Assembly (NCBI GenBank): GCA_031278025.1 | Contig: JAITLF010000286.1 | Coordinates: forward strand, 1 to 6,876 | Reading direction: 5' to 3' | Length of the DNA stretch: 6,876 nt | Origin: Treponema sp. | Lineage (GTDB): Bacteria; Spirochaetota; Spirochaetia; Treponematales; Breznakiellaceae | In this document: piece after piece, positions 1 through 5,275 of the stretch | Layout of the letters: every line of letters begins with the position of its first letter | Numbering within the stretch: the stretch's first letter is position 1 | Notes under the pieces: model-generated | Seen by the model: only the letters and a program-made list of their open reading frames with translations | Database searches by the model: none | Told to the model about the DNA's origin: nothing | Program-made: the position numbers and the translations under genes

Positions 1-44
1 TTCTGGCCTTGCGAGCATCATCTTACATAATTTCATAAAAACAC

Positions 45-145
45 TAATTCATTGTCTTATAAGGAATTAGCTATTTTTTACAGAAAATTTCGAGACAGGC
101 CATTGATGCCCCGTTTCACGTAATTCCTTATAATACAATGAATTA
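45..145. repeat. Inverted pair of 25-bp palindromic sequences
   Basis: Positions 45-69 and 121-145 are inverted copies of each other, matching at 24 of 25 bases, with a 51-bp spacer. Each copy is also partly palindromic. The right copy has perfect 9-bp arms (118-126 ACGTAATTC and 140-148 GAATTACGT) around a 13-bp asymmetric core. The left copy has 7-bp arms (44-50 and 64-70). Inverted arms around an asymmetric core resemble recombinase sites, and two such sites facing each other resemble an invertible segment, but no recombinase is in the window. A long stem-loop or the scar of an older mobile element would look the same. The symmetry is directly visible; its role is unknown. Confidence 0.6.
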
Positions 146-172
146 CGTATCATACTTTGTGGATCACCTTCC

Positions 173-714
173 TATGATGAAGCGAAAGGCATCGACTGGA
201 CATGGCTAAGTGCGGACGGTTGTATGAGTAAAGCGTCCTTGGCGCAGGAAGCGGTGGGGAAAAAACCCACTGACCGAGGGAAAAAACGGAAGCAAACGGT
301 ATCTTCTGATGGATGGGGCGAGGTACCGCTGGCACTGGTGGTAATCGGAGCTAACCGTCACGATGTATCTCAGCGTGAAGTGATGCTGGATTCTTTTCAG
401 ATTGAACGGCCTGATATGTTTGAAACTTTTCAGCATTTATGCCGTGACAAGGGCTATAGCGGGGAACCGGTCTTAGAGATTGTTGTTTCAGGTGGGTTTA
501 TCCCTCATATCAAGGGCTGCGGGTAGAAAAAAAGAGAAAAGCGCAGCACAGCCATGCGGTTAAGGCACGCCAGTGGATAGTGGAAGCCACACACCCGCAG
601 ATGAACTGTTTTCGCAAAATACTGGTTTGCTTTGAGAAATTGGAAAGTTCGTATCTTGACCTGCTTATGCTCGCGTGCGCCTTCATCGCCTTCTGCAAAT
701 CACTTGTTATTTAA
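173..714 (+). pseudogene. IS5-family transposase remnant (5'-truncated, frameshifted)
   Basis: This is the remnant of a DDE transposase that once cut and joined the ends of an IS5-family (IS427-like) element. Frame 2 from 173 reads YDEAKGIDWTWLSADGCMSK, followed by PTDRGKKRKQTV, a GANRHD motif (second catalytic Asp region) and CRDKGYSG, ending at a TAG at 524-526. The rest continues in frame 1 from about 514 to a TAA at 712-714, with ARQWIVEATHPQMNCFRKILVCFEK, which corresponds to the family's R-WVVE-x-H-x-W-NRFR C-terminal block carrying the catalytic Glu. The shift therefore falls around 515-528, next to a run of seven A. The N-terminal helix-turn-helix half, roughly 80-100 residues in full-length relatives, is absent upstream of 173. 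The stop precedes the A-run, so decay is more likely than programmed frameshifting. The family call is from memory of the motifs. Confidence 0.8.
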
Positions 715-724
715 GGACAAGCCC
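711..724. mobile_element. Candidate right terminus of the IS5-like remnant
   Basis: Immediately after the transposase stop, the reverse complement of 711-724 reads GGGCTTGTCCTTAA, a plausible terminal inverted repeat. It is followed by TAA (725-727), which fits the TNA target reported for several IS5-family groups. The octamer GCCCTAAC at 721-728 recurs at 774-781, which may mark a second scar. No matching left terminus is visible, consistent with the 5' truncation. The boundary is an inference. Confidence 0.3.
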
Positions 725-813
725 TAACATAGAAGCTGCACATGGAAGGTTCCCAAAAATTATCACCCTTTAGGCCCTAACCCGTGCAAAATTTCAAAAT
801 CCGCGAAAAAACC

Positions 814-842
814 TTTACAAATCATATCTTTGATATTATTAT
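814..842 (+). promoter_or_regulatory. Predicted sigma70-type promoter of the GntR gene and its operon
   Basis: TTTACA at 814-819 and TATTAT at 837-842 each match the consensus at 5 of 6 positions and are separated by exactly 17 bp in an AT-rich stretch. Transcription would begin near 849, giving a leader of about 90 nt before the GntR start. The rest of the gap between the IS remnant and the regulator (715-938) holds no convincing gene. A leader hairpin is possible (GTTATCTG at 845 pairing with CAG...ATAAC near 864-873). Confidence 0.55.
821..839. promoter_or_regulatory. Palindrome in the promoter spacer, candidate operator
   Basis: ATATC at 824-828 and GATAT at 832-836 form a perfect 5-3-5 palindrome. 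Allowing one mismatch, the arms extend to 8 bp (821-839). It lies between the predicted -35 and -10 boxes, where a bound dimer would block RNA polymerase. GntR/FCD regulators commonly bind short palindromes in their own promoters, so autoregulation by the adjacent gene is the natural guess. AT-rich DNA produces such symmetry by chance fairly often. Confidence 0.35.
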
Positions 843-938
843 AAGTTATCTGTATCATCATATCAGAAATAACGATGTCTTGAGTATTTTGGGCATAAAA
901 AGCTGTTTTAAAACGGTTAATTTTTTTAAGGAAGGAAT

Positions 939-1616
939 ATGGGTCAGGATACTCTTAAACAGCAGATATACAACCGTATTCTGGAAGAAATCGTCACCAA
1001 GAAATATCCGATGGACTGCATACTGAAGGAAAAGGAGCTTTCGGAAAAATTCGGCGTCAGCAAATCCCCGGTACGGGAAGCCCTGATAGAGCTTTCCAAG
1101 GAAAACATCGTAAAGAGCATCCCCCGCGCAGGTTATCGGCTTGTGCAGTTTACTGGAAAGGATATTTCCGAAGCCACGGAACTCAGGCTTATCCTTGAAC
1201 TGTCCGTCCTGGATGCGATCATCGGCTCTATTCCGCAGGAGAATCTGCAAAGGCTGTACACAGACGCGGAAAAAATCACCACCCTCATGCGCCACGGCGC
1301 GGCTTCGCTGGATGTCTGGTGGAACAGCAATATCCGCTTCCATGTGGATCTGAACGCGGAAGCGGGAAACAGCCTGCTTACCGGCACTCTGGAATCGGTG
1401 CTCCACCGGCTTTGGCGGGCCATAGCCCAGCTTTTCTGGAGCGGGAATTCCGGGGACTACCTTGGATTTGAACCCGAAAAACATATGGCGCTGCTTCGAG
1501 CCATTGAAGAGAAAGACTCCGCCGAAGCCCGGAAGATACTTTTCAATGACATATATTCCATCCGGGGCCTCTTTGAGGGCCGGCCCTCGGTTTTTCTGGG
1601 CAAACTAACATCGTAA
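939..1616 (+). CDS. GntR-family transcriptional regulator, FCD (FadR-like) subfamily
   Basis: This is a 225-residue DNA-binding regulator, normal in length for the subfamily. Residues 5-70 form the winged helix-turn-helix, with the hallmark LSEKFGVSKSPVREAL at about 34-49 and the wing around RAGYRLV. Residues 77-210 fit the helical FCD ligand-binding domain. Of the usual metal-site residues, N131 and H135 (NIRFH) and H182 (EKHMALL) are present. The last histidine, expected about 22 residues after H182, appears to be D204, so metal or ligand binding may be altered. An AAGGAAGG ribosome-binding site sits just before the ATG. It is the first gene of the cluster, 32 bp ahead of the cysteine-synthase-like gene with no terminator between them, so it probably controls this operon. 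Its effector is probably an amino acid or organic acid of the encoded pathway; that is inferred, not shown. Confidence 0.88.
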   Translation: MGQDTLKQQIYNRILEEIVTKKYPMDCILKEKELSEKFGVSKSPVREALIELSKENIVKSIPRAGYRLVQFTGKDISEATELRLILELSVLDAIIGSIPQENLQRLYTDAEKITTLMRHGAASLDVWWNSNIRFHVDLNAEAGNSLLTGTLESVLHRLWRAIAQLFWSGNSGDYLGFEPEKHMALLRAIEEKDSAEARKILFNDIYSIRGLFEGRPSVFLGKLTS

Positions 1617-1648
1617 ATGCATATTTCGGTAATTTAGGAGGTATCCTG

Positions 1649-2578
1649 GTGATTTGTAACAACATTCTTGAGGCGGTGGGTAACACGCCCATCATTCGGC
1701 TGAACCGCATGACCGGCCCGGAGGAAGCGGAAATTCTGGTGAAATTCGAAGGTTTGAATGTAGGTGGATCCGTTAAAACCAGAACCGCCCACAACATGAT
1801 TCTTGACGCGGAAAATCGCGGAATCTTAGAGTCCGATTCCGTTATCTGCGAGCCCACCAGCGGCAACCAGGGCATTGGGCTGGCGCTGGTGGCGGCGGTG
1901 CGGGGTTACAATGCCATTATTATTATGCCCGATTCGGTAAGCAGGGAACGCCGCAAACTCGTTGAACAGTACGGCGTGGAAGTGATTCTCCGGCACGACG
2001 ACGGGGACATCGGCAAGGTGATTGACGATTGCCTGCAAACGGCCCTGAGGATGGCAAGGGAAAATCCGAAAATTTTCGTGCCTCAGCAGTTTGAAAATCC
2101 CGCCAATCCCGCGGTACACCGGGAGCAGACCGGGCGCGAGATCCTTGAGCAGACGGAGGGTCTTCCGCTCCACGGTTTTTGTTCCGGCATCGGTACCGGT
2201 GGCACCATCAGCGGTATCGGCGAGGCCTTACGCTCCAAGTACCCGGACATTGAAATCTGGGCTAACGAGCCGGAAAACGCCGCGATCCTCTCAGGGGGCA
2301 AAATCGGCAGCCATATCCAGATGGGTATCGGTGACGGACTTATCCCCCTGAACCTGAACAGGAATATCTACAACCATGTCGCCGTGGTGGCCGACCGGGA
2401 CGCCCTGCAAACGGCGAAAGAGCTTGCCCGCAAGGAAGGGCTGATGTGCGGCATTTCAAGCGGGGCCAACGTATGCACCGCCCTGCGGATGGCGAAAAAG
2501 CTGGGCAGGGGGAAACGGATTATCACCCTGCTGCCTGACACTGCGGAACGCTATTTCAGCACCCCGCTTTTTGACTAA
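1649..2578 (+). CDS. Cysteine-synthase-like PLP-dependent enzyme (beta family)
   Basis: This is a 309-residue fold-type II PLP enzyme of the O-acetylserine sulfhydrylase/cystathionine beta-synthase group, expected to carry out beta-replacement or beta-elimination on a serine- or cysteine-like amino acid in the cytosol. Visible motifs are GNTPIIRL at 11-18, GGSVKTR with Schiff-base K43, the substrate loop TSGNQG at 70-75, QFENPANPAVH at 147-157, phosphate-binding GTGGT at 182-186, GIGDGLIP at 226-233 and GISSGAN at 268-274. Two positions depart from classical CysK: the loop is usually TSGNTG (here Q74), and the usual HKIQGIGAG reads HIQMGIGDG. Substrate may therefore differ from O-acetylserine plus sulfide. 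The start is GTG, chosen because AGGAGG at 1636-1641 is well placed and the protein opens like family members. Its stop TAA abuts a 53-bp hairpin element. Confidence 0.87.
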   Translation: MICNNILEAVGNTPIIRLNRMTGPEEAEILVKFEGLNVGGSVKTRTAHNMILDAENRGILESDSVICEPTSGNQGIGLALVAAVRGYNAIIIMPDSVSRERRKLVEQYGVEVILRHDDGDIGKVIDDCLQTALRMARENPKIFVPQQFENPANPAVHREQTGREILEQTEGLPLHGFCSGIGTGGTISGIGEALRSKYPDIEIWANEPENAAILSGGKIGSHIQMGIGDGLIPLNLNRNIYNHVAVVADRDALQTAKELARKEGLMCGISSGANVCTALRMAKKLGRGKRIITLLPDTAERYFSTPLFD

Positions 2579-2631
2579 GGAACTGTACAGAAATACATGA
2601 CTAACTGGTCATAATATTTCTGCACAGTTCC
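2579..2631. mobile_element. 53-bp hairpin element, MITE-like, copy 1 (complete)
   Basis: Two 17-bp arms, GGAACTGTACAGAAATA at 2579-2595 and its inverse at 2615-2631, match at 16 of 17 positions. Inside them is a second stem (ATGACT 2597-2602 with GGTCAT 2607-2612) and an AACT loop. TAA lies directly on both sides (2576-2578 and 2632-2634), as a target duplication would. The left TAA is the stop codon of the preceding gene. The same left arm and inner stem recur at 6523-6558, so this is a repeated element and not a local terminator; no U-run follows. The TNA-type target and terminal repeats suggest mobilisation by an IS5-family transposase (inference). In RNA it would form a strong intercistronic hairpin before the aminotransferase gene. 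Confidence 0.65.
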
Positions 2632-2668
2632 TAAAAGCCTGTTAACATATAACACAAGGAGTAATACC

Positions 2669-3841
2669 ATGACAAACAAAGTCGCTGACCGTATGGGTCT
2701 CTTGCACACCGAATCGGCGTTTCAGATTCTGGCGCGGGCCAACGCCCTGGAAGCCCAGGGCAGGAGCATCATTCACCTTGAAATCGGACAGCCGGATTTC
2801 AAAACCCCTCAAAAAATCATTGAGGCCGCCTACCGGGCAATGAATGAGGGCAAAACAGGATACACCCCCACCCCCGGCATCCTGCCGTTGCGTGAAACAA
2901 TCGCCCGCTACTGCGAAGACTACAAAAAGATAAAAACGTGTCCGGAAGAAATTGTAGTGGTTCCCGGCGGCAAACCCATCATGTTCTTTACTATGTTGAT
3001 GCTGGCCCAGGGCGGCGACGAGGTCATCTACCCCAACCCCGGGTTCCCGATTTATGAGTCGGTTATCAAATTTTCCGGCGCTAAACCGGTTCCCATGCCG
3101 TTGCTGCAGGAAAACAACTTTTCCGTTGACAAGGATCAGCTCAGGCGCAGCATCAACGGCAAAACAAAGCTCATCATCGTCAACAATCCCAGCAACCCTA
3201 CCGGCGGCATGATCACCCGTGAAGATATTATCGATATCGCCGATATGGTACGGGGCAAGGGCATCTACATTCTGGCGGATGAGATTTACGACCGGATCAT
3301 TTTTGAGGAGCAGCCCCTGTCCATAGCGACCCTGCCGGGCATGAAGGACTGGACTATCATCCTGGATGGGTTCTCCAAAACCTACGCAATGACCGGCTGG
3401 CGTCTGGGCTACGGCATCATGAACAAAGAACTGGCGGAACACCTGACCATGCTGATGGTAAACTCGGCATCCTGCGCCGCATCAATGACCCAGTGGGCCG
3501 CGATTGAGGCGTTGACCGGGCCCCAGGACCCCGTTACGGAAATGGTGGACGCTTTCAGGGATCGGCGGGATTACCTCATCGACGCGCTGAACGGCATCGA
3601 CGGCATTAACTGCGTTAAACCGAAGGGCGCCTTTTACGCCTTTCCCGATATTTCATCTTTCGGTATTTCATCGTCCGAATTTGCTGACCGCCTGCTGGAA
3701 GAAGCGGGGGTGGCGGCGGCGGCCGGCACCGCGTTCGGCGATTTCGGCGAAGGCTTTATCCGGCTTTCCTACGCGAACTCGCTGGACAACCTGAAAATCG
3801 CCGTTGACCGGCTGGCCAAATTCTGCGGGAGATTAAAATGA
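2669..3841 (+). CDS. Class I/II PLP-dependent aminotransferase
   Basis: This is a 390-residue fold-type I aminotransferase of the aspartate-aminotransferase (I-gamma) type, moving an amino group between an amino acid and a 2-oxo acid in the cytosol. Visible residues: the N-terminal IGQPDF block at 39-44, the YTPTPG segment at 65-70, N176 in NNPSNPTGG, D204 and Y207 in ADEIYD, Schiff-base K237 in SKTYAMTGWRLGY with R245 contacting phosphate, and R365 in GFIRLSY for the substrate carboxylate. All catalytic positions are intact. AGGAG at 2657-2661 lies 7 bp before the ATG. The gene overlaps the next by four bases (ATGA), so it is translationally coupled to the 2-hydroxyacid dehydrogenase, suggesting that one makes the 2-oxo acid the other uses. 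Exact substrate cannot be read from sequence; serine, alanine, aspartate or cysteine are candidates. Confidence 0.9.
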   Translation: MTNKVADRMGLLHTESAFQILARANALEAQGRSIIHLEIGQPDFKTPQKIIEAAYRAMNEGKTGYTPTPGILPLRETIARYCEDYKKIKTCPEEIVVVPGGKPIMFFTMLMLAQGGDEVIYPNPGFPIYESVIKFSGAKPVPMPLLQENNFSVDKDQLRRSINGKTKLIIVNNPSNPTGGMITREDIIDIADMVRGKGIYILADEIYDRIIFEEQPLSIATLPGMKDWTIILDGFSKTYAMTGWRLGYGIMNKELAEHLTMLMVNSASCAASMTQWAAIEALTGPQDPVTEMVDAFRDRRDYLIDALNGIDGINCVKPKGAFYAFPDISSFGISSSEFADRLLEEAGVAAAAGTAFGDFGEGFIRLSYANSLDNLKIAVDRLAKFCGRLK

Positions 3842-4794
3842 AAATCGTTATCCTGGATGGTTACACTGAAAATCCCGGCGACTTGAGCTGGGATGAACTG
3901 AAAAAACTGGGGGAGCTTGCCGTTTATGACCGGACTCCGCCGGAAAAAATAGCCGAGCGCATCGGTAACGCGGAAGCGGTTATCCTGAACAAAGCGCCGG
4001 TAACAAAAGAGACCCTGGCCGCCTGCAAAAATATCAAATACATCGGCGTCCTGGCCACGGGGTATAATGTCGTCGATTACGAGGCCGCCAAAGCACGGGG
4101 GATAGTGGTAACGAATATTCCCACCTACGGAACCGATGCGGTGGGCCAGTTTGCCATCGCGTTGCTTTTGGAGGTCTGCCACCACATCGGACACCATGAC
4201 CATGCGGTAAAAAAGGGCCGGTGGGAGCAAAATTCTGACTGGTGTTTTTGGGATTACCCGCTTATCGAGCTTGCGGGAAAAACGCTCGGCATCATCGGTT
4301 TCGGCAGAATCGGGCAGACTACCGGCAGGATAGCGAAAGCCATGAACATGAACGTCATTGCCCATGACGAGCAGCCTGCCGATTCGGGCAAAGCAATCGC
4401 CGATTATGTTTCGCTTGAGGAGCTCCTGGCCCGCTCGGATGTAATTGCCCTGCACTGTCCGCTCTTTCCGTCAACCCAGGGCATTATCAACAAAAACACC
4501 ATAGCCAAAATGAAAGACGGGGTTATCATATTGAACAATTCCCGTGGGCCGCTGGTGGTGGAGCAGGATTTGGCCGACGCGCTCAACAGTGGGAAAGTCT
4601 ATGCCGCCGGCCTGGATGTTGTTTCCACCGAGCCGATAAAGGGCGATAACCCCCTGCTTAGGGCGAAGAACTGCGTTATTACCCCGCATATTTCCTGGGC
4701 GCCTAAGGAAAGCCGGCAGCGGCTGATGGACATAGCGGTGAATAACCTGCGGGCTTTTATTGACGGGAAAGCGGTGAACGTGGTTAATCCGTAA
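3838..4794 (+). CDS. D-2-hydroxyacid dehydrogenase, glycerate/hydroxypyruvate reductase type
   Basis: This is a 318-residue NAD-dependent D-isomer-specific reductase, usual length for the family. It opens with MKIVILDGYTENPGDLSW, typical of glycerate dehydrogenases, then has the GVLATGYNVVD and VTNIPTYGTDAVGQ substrate-domain blocks and the WDYPLIELAGKT signature at 138-149. The Rossmann motif is G154-F-G-R-I-G159. D177 at the end of the following strand favours NAD over NADP. The catalytic triad is present: R236 in NSRGPLV, E265 in STEP and H284 in TPHISW. The likely reaction is hydroxypyruvate to D-glycerate or a related 2-oxo acid reduction. Start ATG overlaps the aminotransferase stop as ATGA, with CGGGAG at 3826-3831 as ribosome-binding site, so the two enzymes are made together. 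Members of this branch vary in substrate, so glycerate is probable but not certain. Confidence 0.88.
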   Translation: MKIVILDGYTENPGDLSWDELKKLGELAVYDRTPPEKIAERIGNAEAVILNKAPVTKETLAACKNIKYIGVLATGYNVVDYEAAKARGIVVTNIPTYGTDAVGQFAIALLLEVCHHIGHHDHAVKKGRWEQNSDWCFWDYPLIELAGKTLGIIGFGRIGQTTGRIAKAMNMNVIAHDEQPADSGKAIADYVSLEELLARSDVIALHCPLFPSTQGIINKNTIAKMKDGVIILNNSRGPLVVEQDLADALNSGKVYAAGLDVVSTEPIKGDNPLLRAKNCVITPHISWAPKESRQRLMDIAVNNLRAFIDGKAVNVVNP

Positions 4795-4813
4795 GGGCAG
4801 TCTGCATGTCTTT

Positions 4814-4846
4814 GGTGGTGGTTGTTTGCTCCCGGCAATCACCGCC
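4814..4846 (+). terminator. Strong hairpin after the dehydrogenase gene
   Basis: GGTGGTGGTTG at 4814-4824 pairs with CAATCACCGCC at 4836-4846 over 11 pairs (two G-U) with an 11-nt loop, starting 19 nt after the dehydrogenase stop. No U-run follows, so it does not meet the intrinsic-terminator pattern. It may protect the mRNA 3' end or act with the palindromic array downstream to end the operon transcript. Confidence 0.35.
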
Positions 4847-4920
4847 GTTATGGAGGGATTTCAAATACCGCGGGGGAACCACGCGCCCCGGCCCGCTTCC
4901 GGCGGTTGCTGTCTCCGGCG

Positions 4921-5165
4921 CTGCCAAACTCAGGTGTACACCTCGTACACCTCTCTTTATGTCCCGTAAACCTGGGTTTTTTGATCGCAAAAACATTTTT
5001 GCGCCGCACAAAACTACTTTTGCGGCGCACAAACCCAGGTTGTCGTCTCGTACTCCTCTCTTTACGACCCGTACACCGCGCTTTGCGGCTCGTACTCCTC
5101 TACTCGTACACCGCGCTTTGCGGCTCGTACTCCGCGCTTTACAAGCCGCAGGCCGCGCTCTGAAA
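4921..5165. repeat. Tandem array of diverged 21-bp palindromic repeats
   Basis: Eleven 21-bp units start at 4921, 4942, 4963, 4984, 5005, 5026, 5047, 5068, 5103, 5124 and 5145, with a 14-bp partial unit at 5089-5102. The common core is CTCGTACACC followed by GCGCTTTGCG. Units at 5068 and 5103 are identical at 20 of 21 bases; others are strongly diverged. Many units are dyads on their own: CGCAAAAACATTTTTGCG (4986-5003) is a perfect palindrome, AGGTGTACACCT (4932-4943) is another, and CCGC/GCGG stems recur. Larger symmetry also exists: AACCTGGGTTT at 4969-4979 is the exact inverse of 5031-5041. Long open frames cross the array on both strands because the 21-bp period is a multiple of three, but the 14-bp unit shifts phase, which argues against a protein repeat. 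Not CRISPR, because there are no spacers. The rest of 4795-4920 holds no gene I can support. Confidence 0.85.
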
Positions 5166-5187
5166 CTTCCCGGACTGCCTCCCGCTG

Positions 5188-5216
5188 TTGATTGCGCCGG
5201 TGATTGGCGGTAGTAT
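5188..5216 (+). promoter_or_regulatory. Candidate dinB promoter
   Basis: TTGATT at 5188-5193 and TAGTAT at 5211-5216 are separated by 17 bp, each matching the sigma70 boxes at 4 of 6 positions. A transcript would start near 5223, about 50 nt before the dinB start. It lies between two inverted copies of GGGAAGTTTC (5162-5171 and 5241-5250). Confidence 0.4.
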
Positions 5217-5237
5217 TGACCGCGTATCGTGAGCGTT

Positions 5238-5254
5238 ACGGGGAAGTTTCCCGT
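5238..5254. promoter_or_regulatory. 17-bp palindrome ahead of dinB, candidate operator
   Basis: ACGGGGAAGTTTCCCGT is symmetric except for one pair around its centre. It lies just downstream of the predicted transcription start and ends 4 bp before the ribosome-binding site. Its central decamer occurs again in inverted orientation at 5162-5171 on the other side of the promoter. A repressor, possibly damage-responsive, could bind here. It does not match the Gram-positive GAAC-N4-GTTC or the E. coli CTGT-N8-ACAG SOS box. Confidence 0.35.
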
Positions 5255-5275
5255 AAATAGGAGTCTGTGGGGCTG

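Noticed and set aside
514..534. Programmed -1 frameshift in the IS5-family transposase
   Set aside because: The TAG at 524-526 comes before the A-run at 527-533, so slippage there would be too late, and the 5' half of the gene is missing anyway.
784..1026. An 80-codon + strand open frame overlapping the GntR start
   Set aside because: It runs through the promoter and into the regulator in another frame, has no ribosome-binding site, and shows no recognisable protein sequence.
858..1484. A 208-codon - strand open frame opposite the GntR gene
   Set aside because: Antisense shadow of a regulator with clear HTH and FCD motifs; the translation matches nothing I recognise.
2579..2631. Ordinary intrinsic terminator between the cysteine-synthase-like gene and the aminotransferase gene
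   Set aside because: No U-run follows the stem, the same arm occurs at 6523 in another context, and flanking TAA repeats favour an inserted element.
2635..2668. Separate promoter for the aminotransferase gene (TATAAC at 2648-2653)
   Set aside because: No suitable -35 box at 17 bp, and a start there would place the transcript 5' end at the ribosome-binding site.
4921..5165. CRISPR array
   Set aside because: The repeats are contiguous 21-bp units without unique spacers, diverge strongly, and no cas gene is present.
4806..5213. A 135-codon + strand open frame across the repeat array
   Set aside because: Arg/Pro-rich low-complexity translation, no convincing ribosome-binding site, and it begins inside a hairpin region. 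Explained by repeat periodicity.
5220..5275. Classical LexA/SOS box before dinB
   Set aside because: Neither GAAC-N4-GTTC nor CTGT-N8-ACAG is present; only the unrelated 17-bp palindrome at 5238-5254 is seen.
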